Below, in pieces: positions 42,146 through 50,438 of a stretch of DNA of 64,000 nucleotides. Location: positions 62,001-126,000 of the forward strand of contig NZ_LROM01000087.1 in NCBI RefSeq assembly GCF_001758785.1. Direction: 5' to 3'. Source of the DNA: Duganella phyllosphaerae. GTDB lineage: Bacteria; Pseudomonadota; Gammaproteobacteria; Burkholderiales; Burkholderiaceae_D. Every line of letters begins with the position of its first letter. Positions within the stretch are counted from its first letter, which is position 1. A model generated the notes under the pieces. The model saw only the letters and a program-made list of their open reading frames with translations. It searched no databases and was not told the DNA's origin. Made by a program: the position numbers and the translations under genes.

Positions 42146-43030
42146 ATGGTGTACCGCGCTATCATGCTGTGGGCGCTGCTCGCGCTCGGCGCGGTTGCCG
42201 GCCCGGTGCCTGCTGCCGCCGCTGTGGCTGCCAATCCTGTTGCCGCCTATCCTGTCACACCAGCTGTCACCCCCGCTGTCACGGCCGCTGCCTCGGTGGT
42301 ATGCATTCCTCTGCGCATCGGCTACATCGATCAGCACCGCCCGCCATACTGGATGGGCGAGGGCGAACAGGTGCCTGAACCGCCCGGTGCTGCCGTGGAC
42401 TTGATGCGCGACGCCGCCCGGGCCGCCGGCTTCGGCTGCGCGCCCACGCTGGTGCGGCTGCCACCGGCGCGCCTGCGCGTGGCGCTGGCCAACGGCGACA
42501 TCGACATGTCGCCGCTCGGTGAAATGCCGACGTATCCGGCCGGCATCGCACTGCCGCGCGACAAACAGGGCAATATCGACCTCGACCGCGCCATGCACAA
42601 CACCCTGGTGGTACTGGTGCGCGCGAAAGACAAGCTGTCCGCGAATACCGATCCCATGCAGTTTTTCAAGAGCAAAACGCTGGGCGTGGCGCTCGGCCAA
42701 AGCTACACCGCGCGCCTGCGCGAGGCCGGCTTGCACATCGATGACGGCGGCCGCGACCTCGACCGCAATATCGAAAAACTGCGGCTCGGCCGCGTCGATG
42801 GCGTGGTGGCCGCTGCCGTGGCGCCCAGTCATCTCCAGCGCATGCTGGACCGTTACCAGGGCGCGATCGTGCAACTGCCGCAGCCGCTGATCAACACCCG
42901 CGTATGGCTGGCGTTCAACGAGACCTACTACCGCGCGCACCGTGCGCAGGTCGAGGCGCTGTGGACCTGGCTCGACGTCAATCGCGGCCGGTTGGGCTAC
43001 ACACTGGAGAAATACCGCAAGAAACCGTAG
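42146..43030 (+). CDS. Periplasmic solute-binding protein (family 3-like)
   Basis: A 294-residue exported protein with a signal peptide followed by an Ala/Pro/Val-rich spacer. From about residue 55 it resembles the family 3 amino-acid-binding fold: IPLRIGYIDQHRPPYWMG, VDLMRDAARAAGFGCAPTLV, ALANGDIDMSPLGEMP and KSKTLGVALGQSYTA. No permease or ATPase gene is adjacent, so it may be a stand-alone sensor or binding protein. A TTG six bases upstream (42140) is a possible alternative start. Confidence 0.78.
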   Translation: MVYRAIMLWALLALGAVAGPVPAAAAVAANPVAAYPVTPAVTPAVTAAASVVCIPLRIGYIDQHRPPYWMGEGEQVPEPPGAAVDLMRDAARAAGFGCAPTLVRLPPARLRVALANGDIDMSPLGEMPTYPAGIALPRDKQGNIDLDRAMHNTLVVLVRAKDKLSANTDPMQFFKSKTLGVALGQSYTARLREAGLHIDDGGRDLDRNIEKLRLGRVDGVVAAAVAPSHLQRMLDRYQGAIVQLPQPLINTRVWLAFNETYYRAHRAQVEALWTWLDVNRGRLGYTLEKYRKKP

Positions 43031-43111
43031 CGCGTAACAAAGGCGTAACGTGCCTGCTGCCACGGCATCGAACGGCTACAATATCGGTCCGCTTCAAGCA
43101 CCGAGTTCGAT

Positions 43112-44032
43112 TTGAAATCCCTGATTCCTGCACTGCTCCTGTCGGTCGCTGTCCATGCCGGCGCTGCCACCGCCACCATCGCACCACCTGTCGTCAACAA
43201 CATACTGCGCGCCCAGGTGCTGCTCGACCGCGCCCATTTTTCGTCGGGTGAAATCGATGGTTCGGTCGGCAGCAACTTGCGCCGCGCCGTGACCGGCTTC
43301 CAGAAGCTGCGCCAGTTGCCCGTGACCGGCAAGCTCGACGACGCCACCTGGGCCGTGCTCAAGGCCGACCCGTCGCCCACGCTGGACGTGTACACGCTCA
43401 CGGCCGAGGATATCGCCGGTCCGTATGCGCCTGTGCCGGCCGCCATGGGCGACAAGGCCAGGCTGCCCCGGCTCGGCTACGCCAACCTGCTCGAAGCGCT
43501 CGGTGAAAAATTTCACAGCAGCCCGGCGCTGCTGCGCAAACTCAATCCCGGCAGAACCTTCAAGCGCGCCGGCGAGCAACTGCTGGTGCCCAATGTTGCC
43601 AACGCGCCGCCGTTGCCCAAGGCCGCTACGATCCTGGTCGACGCCACCGAAGGCACCTTGACCTTGCTCGACGCTACCGGCATGCCGATTGCCCAATTTC
43701 CGGCCAGCACCGGCAGCAAGCACGACCCGTTGCCGGAAGGGCGCTGGACCGTGCTGGGCGTGGCGGTCAATCCCGACTACCGCTACAACCCCAAGCTGTT
43801 CTGGGACGCCAAGCCCGGCGACGTCAAGGCCCGCATCGCCCCGGGACCCAACAACCCGGTCGGCGTGGCCTGGATTGACCTCAGCAAGGATCACTACGGC
43901 ATCCACGGCACGCCCGAGCCGGCCAATATCGGCAAGACCCAGTCGCACGGCTGCATCCGTCTGACCAACTGGGACGTGATGAAAGTGGTCAAGGCGATCG
44001 CGCGCGGCGCGACGGTGTTGCTGCAGGCCTGA
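43112..44032 (+). CDS. L,D-transpeptidase (YkuD) with peptidoglycan-binding domain
   Basis: A 306-residue exported enzyme that probably crosslinks peptidoglycan or attaches proteins to it. The start is a TTG at 43112, which opens the signal peptide MKSLIPALLLSVAVHAGAA. A peptidoglycan-binding domain (VLLDRAHFSSGEIDGSVGSN) is at about 33-85, a LysM-like stretch at about 125-160, and the YkuD domain holds the catalytic motif HGTPEPANIGKTQSHGCIRL with the cysteine in SHGCIR. All catalytic residues are present. Confidence 0.9.
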   Translation: MKSLIPALLLSVAVHAGAATATIAPPVVNNILRAQVLLDRAHFSSGEIDGSVGSNLRRAVTGFQKLRQLPVTGKLDDATWAVLKADPSPTLDVYTLTAEDIAGPYAPVPAAMGDKARLPRLGYANLLEALGEKFHSSPALLRKLNPGRTFKRAGEQLLVPNVANAPPLPKAATILVDATEGTLTLLDATGMPIAQFPASTGSKHDPLPEGRWTVLGVAVNPDYRYNPKLFWDAKPGDVKARIAPGPNNPVGVAWIDLSKDHYGIHGTPEPANIGKTQSHGCIRLTNWDVMKVVKAIARGATVLLQA

Positions 44033-44071
44033 GCGGGTTACACTGGCGTTTTCCGTGACGAGGATGGACGC

Positions 44072-44689
44072 ATGACCGATACTGCGCTGGACCTGACCTT
44101 CGACCGCCCCGAGCTCGACGCGCGCCTGCAATGGCACTGCGCGCCGGCCAACTGGCAGATCGACGCTGCCGCGCGGTGCCTGCGCATCGAACCCGATGCC
44201 AGCACCGACTTCTGGCAGCGCACGCACTACGGCTTCCAGGTCGATAACGGCCACTTTCTTTACCTGCAGGCGCACGGCGACTTCGTGCTGACCACCAAGG
44301 TCACTTCGAAGCCGGTGCACCAGTACGACCAGGCCGGGCTGATGGTGCGGCTGTCCGATGGCTGCTGGCTCAAGACATCGGTGGAGTTCGAACCGGACGG
44401 CGACAACCGCCTGGGCGCCGTGGTCACCAACAGCCATTACTCGGACTGGTCCACCCAGCCGCTGCCCAAGCATATCGACACCGTGTGGTTCCGCATCCGT
44501 GCCGAGGCCGAGGACTGCATCGTCGAGTCGTCATTCGATGGTGAAGCCTGGACCCAGATCCGCATCGCCCACCTGGGCGAACGCGGCGGCGCCGCCAGCG
44601 TGGCCTGCGGCCTGTACGCCTGCAGCCCGAAGGCGGCCGGCTACCAGGCCGAGTTTGCATCGCTGTCGTTCGTTCCCGGTCGTCTTTAA
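44072..44689 (+). CDS. DUF1349 concanavalin-like protein
   Basis: A 205-residue soluble protein of the DUF1349 family, with a predicted jelly-roll fold. Typical parts are the W-rich N terminus, THYGFQVDNGHFLYLQA, AGLMVRLSDGCWLKTSVEFE and SHYSDWSTQPL, and a C-terminal GLYACSP. A yeast homologue is called regulation of enolase protein 1, but the bacterial function is unknown. aggatgg lies before the ATG. Confidence 0.85.
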   Translation: MTDTALDLTFDRPELDARLQWHCAPANWQIDAAARCLRIEPDASTDFWQRTHYGFQVDNGHFLYLQAHGDFVLTTKVTSKPVHQYDQAGLMVRLSDGCWLKTSVEFEPDGDNRLGAVVTNSHYSDWSTQPLPKHIDTVWFRIRAEAEDCIVESSFDGEAWTQIRIAHLGERGGAASVACGLYACSPKAAGYQAEFASLSFVPGRL

Positions 44690-44706
44690 CCTTACAGAAA
44701 GCGTGT

Positions 44707-45237
44707 ATGCCATTTACTTCCTATCTCGGCGCCAGCCCGGTGCTCGGTGAAAACATCTATGTCCACGAATCGGCGCAAGTGATCGGCGACGTGCAGATCG
44801 GCCGCGACAGCTCGGTCTGGTGCAATACCGTGCTGCGCGGCGACGTCAACCGTATCGTCATCGGCGAATGCAGCAATGTGCAGGACTTCGCCATGGGCCA
44901 CGTGTCGCACAAGAGCGCCTCGAAACCGGATGGTTCGCCACTGACCATCGGCGACTACGTCACCATCGGCCACTCGGTGATCCTGCACGGCTGCACCATC
45001 GGCAACGAATGCCTGATCGGCATGGGCTCGATCATCATGGACGACGTGGTGGTGCAGGACCAGGTGATGGTCGGCGCCGGCAGCCTGGTTTCCCCCGGCA
45101 AGGTGCTGGAGAGTGGCCACCTGTACATCGGCCGCCCGGCAGTCAAGGCGCGTGCGCTCTCCGCAGAGGAAATCGCCTACCTGAAATATTCGGCCGAGCA
45201 TTATGTGCGGGTGAAGAACAACTATTTGGCGGGCTAG
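44707..45237 (+). CDS. Gamma-type carbonic anhydrase-like protein (YrdA/PaaY group)
   Basis: A 176-residue left-handed beta-helix protein built from hexapeptide repeats (VIGDVQIGRDSSVW, VLRGDVNRIVIGEC). The zinc ligands of the family are present as His in MGHVSHKS and in TIGHSVILHGC. Members either hydrate CO2 or act as thioesterases; which applies here is not clear. It lies 17 bases after the DUF1349 gene on the same strand. Confidence 0.92.
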   Translation: MPFTSYLGASPVLGENIYVHESAQVIGDVQIGRDSSVWCNTVLRGDVNRIVIGECSNVQDFAMGHVSHKSASKPDGSPLTIGDYVTIGHSVILHGCTIGNECLIGMGSIIMDDVVVQDQVMVGAGSLVSPGKVLESGHLYIGRPAVKARALSAEEIAYLKYSAEHYVRVKNNYLAG

Positions 45238-45309
45238 CGGACCAGCTACCAGCAGCGCCACGGGGGACGTGTGCAAAAAATAATGACCAACAGGCATCAA
45301 GCAATGCTT

Positions 45310-45328
45310 GTAAATGAGAATCATTATT
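45310..45328 (+). promoter_or_regulatory. Fur box upstream of the heme uptake genes
   Basis: gtaaatgagaatcattatt agrees at 15 of 19 positions with the consensus GATAATGATAATCATTATC, including an AATGA-GAATCATT core. It lies about 75 bases before the receptor ATG. Confidence 0.85.
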
Positions 45329-45402
45329 GTTAAACTGGGTTTTTGCCAGCAATCGTCAAGCGTCCGAGAGCCAGCCGTTCACATACTCTCTCTGGATATT
45401 TT

Positions 45403-47769
45403 ATGGCTGCTACTCCTGCCCGGCACCGTGCCGGCCCGCTTCAATCCCCGCGTCCACGCTCGATGGGCGTCGCGGTGCAATCTGCCTTGTTGACCCTCCT
45501 GGGCGTGGCGCTGCTGCCGGCCCAGGCGCAGGAGGCGCAGGTCGCTGCTGCGTCTGCTGCCGCTGCCGCCCCGGCGCTGGGCGAAATCCTGGTACAGGCC
45601 AAGCGCGACGACCTTTCTTCGACCCGCAAGGGCACCACCACCGTCATCGGCGCCGAACAGCTCGAGCGCAACAACGCGGTGGACATGGCCAATATCGCCC
45701 GCTACTCGCCGCTGATCAGCGTGCCTGGCGCTGCCAGCGGCAATGGCAGCGTCTGGGACGGCGCCGGCAATACCGGCTTCAACATCCGTGGCGTGGAAGG
45801 CAACCGCGTGAGCATGGAGCTCGACGGGATTGCCCTGCCGGACGCTGCACCCAAGCCGGACGGCAACACCATGAACGCCTTCGGTATCGGCCGCGATTAC
45901 TTCGATCCCGAAACGTTTCACTACGTGAGCATCGGTTCGGGCGCCAGCCCGGCCGGCAGCGGCACGCCGGGCCTCGGTGGCTCGGTGTCGTTCGTGACCA
46001 AGTCGCCGGAGCAGTACCTGGACGGTCATCACGAAAACCCGCGCAAGGTGTACGGCGAATACAAGTTCGGCTACGCGGGCGAACAGAACGCGCGCATGCA
46101 TGCATTTACCGCCGCCGCCGAGATCAGTCCCAGCGTCCAGGCGCTGGTCGTGGGCGTGCACCGCCAGGGCGACCAGATCGACAGCAAGAGCAGCGTGCCG
46201 GTCAACCCGGACGACTGGGAAAGCAACGCCATCCTGGCCAAGCTGAACTGGCAAGTGGCGCCCGGCCACAAGCTCGGCTTTACCATCGACAGCTACAAGG
46301 CCGACCACCACCGCGTCTACAACAACAAGACCGGCGCGCTGTATCCGCAAGGCGCGGTCCAGGACTCGACCACCAGGCGTAACCGCTACAGCATCGAGCA
46401 CAACTGGACCGATGCCGGCCTGGCGCTGTTCGACACGCTCAAGACCCATTTGTACAAGCAGGATGCCTCGGTGGTGGACCAGACCAACGCCGCCTACGTG
46501 AGCGGCGGCCAGCCCTACCTGCGCTTGATCGAGACCGGCTACTACAACGACAGCCGTGGCCTGGCGATCGATGCCAGCAAGCGGCTGGGGTCGGCGTCCT
46601 CGCTGTTCTACGGCGCCAGCTACGAAGCCCTGGCGTCGCGCCGGCCGTGGTACGAGGACCGCACCGTGGTGCGCACCGGCGCACACCAGTTCACCCGCAA
46701 GAATCGCATGGCCGACATGGACACCGACAAGGCGGCCGCTTACGTGCGCGGTGAATTCGGCTTCGCGCTCGGCGGCTACCAGGCCACGCTCACGCCGGGC
46801 CTGCGCGGCGAACACCGCAAGCTCACGCCGAAAAATTTGCAGAACTATGCAATTGCAATTCCCAACGCGGCCGGCGAAGTAAAGGAAGAAAGCGATTCGT
46901 ATTTCACGCCGAGCCTGAACCTGTCGGTGGAGCTCACACCGACGTTGACCACCTACGCCCAGTATTCGCGCGGCACCCGCTTGCCCAGTTCCGCCGAGCG
47001 CACCGGCACCTACGATTCGTTCAGCTACACCGGCGCCGGCGTTGGTTACGCGGTGCTGGGCAACCCGGACCTGCAAAAGGAAACCAGCAACGCCTTCGAA
47101 TTGGGCCTCAAGGGTGCACCGACGGCGGGCGTGGAGTTCAATGCGTCGCTGTTTTACACGCGGTACAGCAACTTCATCGAGTACGCCACCCAGCCGGTCG
47201 ATCCGGTCAACTTCCCGACCATCACGTTCGGCTTGTTCCGTCCGGAGAACATCGGCAAGGCCCGCACCTGGGGCGGCGAAATCTCCAGCCGCTTCCAGCT
47301 GGGCCAGTGGTCGCCAGCGATGAAAGGCTATAGCGTGAACCTGGCTGCCGGCCTGTCGCGTGGCAATGCGGAAAACCAGTTGACCGGGCAGAAGGGCAGC
47401 CTGGTGTCGGTGCAGCCGTACAAGGCCAACGCCACCTTTGCCTGGGATGATCCGGCCAAACGCGGCGGCGCGGCGTTGACCGTCAGCGGCGTGCGCAGCC
47501 AGCGCGCCGGCAACGACGTCATCGGTGGCGTGACCACCGAACGTTTCCTCACGCCTGGCTACGGCGTGATGGATTTTACCGCTTACTGGAACATCAGCAA
47601 GCACATCGGTCTGAGCGCTGGCGCTTACAACCTCGGCGACAAGAAGTACTGGGACTTCGCCTCGTCGCGCGGCATGCCGGGCGGCACCACGGTGGCCACG
47701 CGTGACGATATCGAACGCATGGCGCGTCCCGGACGCAATTACGCTTTCAACCTCAACGTCATTTACTAA
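45403..47769 (+). CDS. TonB-dependent heme/hemoglobin receptor
   Basis: A 788-residue outer-membrane receptor. The ATG at 45403 was preferred over the TTG at 45343 because a plausible ribosome site (ggata) precedes it; the signal peptide ends near PAQAQ. A TonB box (GEILVQAKR), a plug with FNIRGVEGNRVSMELDGI and the heme-receptor boxes RLPSSAERTG and GNPDLQKETS are present, and the last residue is aromatic (NVIY). A Fur box upstream and a HemS-family gene 20 bases downstream support heme as the cargo. Confidence 0.88.
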   Translation: MAATPARHRAGPLQSPRPRSMGVAVQSALLTLLGVALLPAQAQEAQVAAASAAAAAPALGEILVQAKRDDLSSTRKGTTTVIGAEQLERNNAVDMANIARYSPLISVPGAASGNGSVWDGAGNTGFNIRGVEGNRVSMELDGIALPDAAPKPDGNTMNAFGIGRDYFDPETFHYVSIGSGASPAGSGTPGLGGSVSFVTKSPEQYLDGHHENPRKVYGEYKFGYAGEQNARMHAFTAAAEISPSVQALVVGVHRQGDQIDSKSSVPVNPDDWESNAILAKLNWQVAPGHKLGFTIDSYKADHHRVYNNKTGALYPQGAVQDSTTRRNRYSIEHNWTDAGLALFDTLKTHLYKQDASVVDQTNAAYVSGGQPYLRLIETGYYNDSRGLAIDASKRLGSASSLFYGASYEALASRRPWYEDRTVVRTGAHQFTRKNRMADMDTDKAAAYVRGEFGFALGGYQATLTPGLRGEHRKLTPKNLQNYAIAIPNAAGEVKEESDSYFTPSLNLSVELTPTLTTYAQYSRGTRLPSSAERTGTYDSFSYTGAGVGYAVLGNPDLQKETSNAFELGLKGAPTAGVEFNASLFYTRYSNFIEYATQPVDPVNFPTITFGLFRPENIGKARTWGGEISSRFQLGQWSPAMKGYSVNLAAGLSRGNAENQLTGQKGSLVSVQPYKANATFAWDDPAKRGGAALTVSGVRSQRAGNDVIGGVTTERFLTPGYGVMDFTAYWNISKHIGLSAGAYNLGDKKYWDFASSRGMPGGTTVATRDDIERMARPGRNYAFNLNVIY

Positions 47770-47789
47770 TCTTTTTTACGGAGCCACCC

Positions 47790-48968
47790 ATGAAACACCA
47801 CCATCGATATGCACTGGCGCTGGCCGGCGCCTTGCTGCTGACTTCGGTAACCGGCAGCGCCGCCACCCTGGTCGAACGGTGGGACAAGCTGCGCGCCGAG
47901 CAGCCACGCCTGCCTGCCAGAGACGCGGCCAAACAGCTGGGCGTGTCCGAAGCCGACCTGCTGGCAACCGGCCTGGGCAAGACCGTCACCCGCCTGCAGG
48001 ATGACGGCACAGCACCGCGCGAGATCATGCGCCGCGCGCTGGACCTGGGCAAGGTCATGGCCTTGACGCGCAACGACAATGGCGTGATCGAACGCACCGG
48101 TGTTGCCACCCGTCTGAAAGCGGACGAGGACGTGCAGACGCTGGACGAAGACAAGGAAAAGGAGCGCGAAGTGCGCATGCGTAACATCGCCGGCGGCTAC
48201 CTGGGCGGCGAGATCGACCTGCGCTTCTGGTTCGACAAGTGGAAGTACGCGTTTGCCGTGGCCCATCCGGGCAAGGATGGCGTGGTGGCGCGCAGCCTGC
48301 AATTTTTTGACGCCAGCGGCAACGCCGTGCACAAGCTGTACGTGCGCAGCGACGCCGGCGCCCCGGTGTTCGACAAGCTGGTGGCCGACTTCCGCAATAC
48401 CAACCAGGTGCCGGACCTGAAAGTGGCCGCAGCGCCGGTCAAGGCCAGGGAAAAGCCGGACAGCGAAATCGACGTCAAGGAATTCCAGCTGGCGTGGAAC
48501 GAGATCAGCGACGTGCACCAGTTCAACCGCTTGCTGACCGAATTTGGCGTCTCGCGCGAGCAGGCGATGCGCCTGGCGCCACCGGGCGCCGCCCAACGCA
48601 TCACGCCGCAAGCGGTGCGCACCTTGCTCGAAGGCGTGGCGAAAAACCAGATCAAGTTCATGACCTTCCTGGGCAACGGCGCCACCATCCAGATCTATAG
48701 CGGCACGGTAAGCAAGGTGGCGGAAGCGGGCGGCTACTTCAACGTACTCGATCCCGAATTCAACCTGCACCTGCGCGACAGCGCCTTTGCCAGCGGCTGG
48801 GTGGTCAAGCGGGCCGGGGTGACATCGGTAGAGTTTTTTGATCAGAACAGCGAGCAGGTAGTGAGCTTCTTTGCCGTACGCGAACGCAACAAACCGGCGC
48901 CACAACCGTGGATAGACCTGGCCGCCGCCCTGCCACGCGCCGACACTGCACGCCAAGCCAGCCGCTAA
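47790..48968 (+). CDS. HemS/HmuS-family heme-binding protein with signal peptide
   Basis: A 392-residue member of the hemin-degrading factor family. Two repeats typical of HemS are seen: RLPARDAAKQLGVSEADLLATGLG with KVMALTRNDNGVIERTG, IDLRFWFDKWKYAFAV and SLQFFDASGNAVHKLY, then again from about residue 230 (WNEISDVHQFNRLLTEFGVSREQAMRL). HemS proteins normally act in the cytoplasm; this one begins MKHHHRYALALAGALLLTSV with a cleavage site after GSA, so it is probably exported. It follows the receptor by 20 bases with a ggag site, so it shares the Fur-controlled transcript. Confidence 0.87.
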   Translation: MKHHHRYALALAGALLLTSVTGSAATLVERWDKLRAEQPRLPARDAAKQLGVSEADLLATGLGKTVTRLQDDGTAPREIMRRALDLGKVMALTRNDNGVIERTGVATRLKADEDVQTLDEDKEKEREVRMRNIAGGYLGGEIDLRFWFDKWKYAFAVAHPGKDGVVARSLQFFDASGNAVHKLYVRSDAGAPVFDKLVADFRNTNQVPDLKVAAAPVKAREKPDSEIDVKEFQLAWNEISDVHQFNRLLTEFGVSREQAMRLAPPGAAQRITPQAVRTLLEGVAKNQIKFMTFLGNGATIQIYSGTVSKVAEAGGYFNVLDPEFNLHLRDSAFASGWVVKRAGVTSVEFFDQNSEQVVSFFAVRERNKPAPQPWIDLAAALPRADTARQASR

Positions 48969-48970
48969 GC

Positions 48971-49072
48971 TTCGGGGTCAGTGCCGACATTCGGACATCA
49001 AGGAACTTTTTCGTTGAAGCATAATTCAACAAATAAGTTCAAAAATGTCCGAATGTCGGCACTGACCCCGAA
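48971..49072. mobile_element. 102-bp inverted-repeat element, copy 3
   Basis: The 28-base arms (48971-48998 and 49045-49072) are identical to those of the copy at 6232-6333 and the total length is the same. The 46-base centre resembles that copy read in the opposite direction. It fills most of the gap between the converging HemS-like and GlpQ genes. Confidence 0.8.
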
Positions 49073-49082
49073 GTGGGAAGGG

Positions 49083-50303
49083 TCAGCCGGCGATGGCCGC
49101 GCGGCCGAGGGCGGGGTCGTCGGTGAAGAAGCCGTCGATGCCGGTGGCGATGTAGCGTTTCATCTCGGCGATGGAGCCGGCTTCGTGGCGGGCCGTATCG
49201 GCGCCGCTGCGGAAGTCGGCGGCCAGGAAGCGGTTCTCGGGGCGGAAGGTCCACGGTTCGATGCGCAGTCCCGCCCGGTGGGCATCGTCCACCATCGACG
49301 ATGGCGCTGCCAGGCTGCCGTCTTTTTTGAGCGGGATGATGGCGCGGGTGGGGGGCGCCACCACGTCGGCGTACTGGGCGATGTCGCGCAGGCCGGCCGG
49401 GGTGCACATTTGCGCGAAGGTCAGCTTGCCGCCGGCTGCTGCCACGTCCATCGGCCGCACGTCTTCGCTAATGACCAGCTGCATCAGGCGCAGGTTGGCG
49501 CGGCTGCCGAGCTTGCTGCGCAGGTACTTCAGGTTGGCCACTTCGAAAGACTGGATCTGCAGCGGGTTGCGGCGCGTGTAGTCGTGGGCGGCGATGATGG
49601 ACAGGAAACGCTCTTCCAGCGGCAATCCCACGCTGGCGAAATACGTCGAGTGCTTCAGTTCCGGCACGATGCCGATGATGCGCCCGTGGGCGGCCGCTTC
49701 AGCGGCGACGAAGTCGATGATTTCCTCGAACGTGGCCACCTGGAACATGCCGTTGTACTCGGCGCTGCCGGGACGAAATTGCGGAATGCGCTCGACCGCG
49801 CGCAGCGTCTTCAATTCGGCCAGCGTGAAGTCGTCGACGAACCAGCCGTCGTGCGCTTCGCCGTCGATGGTCTTGCGGGTTTTGCGGCTGGCAAATTCCT
49901 TGCGGCTGGCCACGTCGGTGGTCTCGCTCAGGTAGGCTTCGTGGCGCGCCACCAGCACGCCGTCCTTGGTGGCGCACAGGTCCGGCTCGATGTAGTCGGC
50001 GCCATCGACGATGGCCTTGGCGTACGACGCCAGCGTATGTTCGGGGCGCAGCGCACTGGCGCCGCGGTGGCCGAACACCAGGGGCCGCTTGCCACCGGCG
50101 ATGCCGCCCGCACCCAGCGGTGCAATGCCGGGCATACCGGACTGGTCAACACCGGCGCCGACGGCGCCAGCAGCAGCGGTCGCCGATGCCGCCAGCACCG
50201 AGGCAGGCAGCAGCAGCGAAGCGCCGGCAGCGGCCGCCACCTGGATAAAACCGCGCCGTGACAAGCTGCCCGGCAGCGGCGATGCGGAGATCAATTTGGT
50301 CAT
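49083..50303 (-). CDS. glpQ: Glycerophosphodiester phosphodiesterase GlpQ (Tat-exported)
   Basis: A 406-residue periplasmic enzyme that splits glycerophosphodiesters into glycerol-3-phosphate and alcohol. The N terminus has a twin-arginine motif (SRRGFIQVAAAAGASLLL). The catalytic segment is FGHRGASALRPEHTLASY, then ADYIEPDLCATKDGVLVARHE and the late GIDGFFTDDP. The frame continues upstream to 50411 because the start/Tat region is tandemly duplicated; an alternative start at 50378 would give a protein with two SRRGF motifs. It follows a TonB receptor gene behind PhoB-like repeats. Confidence 0.93.
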   Translation of the reverse strand: MTKLISASPLPGSLSRRGFIQVAAAAGASLLLPASVLAASATAAAGAVGAGVDQSGMPGIAPLGAGGIAGGKRPLVFGHRGASALRPEHTLASYAKAIVDGADYIEPDLCATKDGVLVARHEAYLSETTDVASRKEFASRKTRKTIDGEAHDGWFVDDFTLAELKTLRAVERIPQFRPGSAEYNGMFQVATFEEIIDFVAAEAAAHGRIIGIVPELKHSTYFASVGLPLEERFLSIIAAHDYTRRNPLQIQSFEVANLKYLRSKLGSRANLRLMQLVISEDVRPMDVAAAGGKLTFAQMCTPAGLRDIAQYADVVAPPTRAIIPLKKDGSLAAPSSMVDDAHRAGLRIEPWTFRPENRFLAADFRSGADTARHEAGSIAEMKRYIATGIDGFFTDDPALGRAAIAG

Positions 50304-50430
50304 CAGGAGTCTGTCCGGATAAAAACCGCGCCGGGACAACGTGCCCGGCGGCGGTGATGCGAAAATTGTTTTGGACATCAGGAGCCTGTCCGGAGTAAGC
50401 CGCGCCGGCACAACTGCCCGGCAGCGGCAT
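50244..50430. repeat. About 75-bp tandem repeat covering the GlpQ start and Tat motif
   Basis: Two nearly full units (50244-50317 and 50318-50392) and one partial unit (50393 to about 50430) share ccgcgccg, gcccggc and catcaggag-ctgtccgga blocks. On the minus strand each full unit supplies an ATG, the sequence ISASP or IFASP and SRRGF, 25 codons apart. Confidence 0.8.
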
Positions 50431-50438
50431 GGTAAAAA

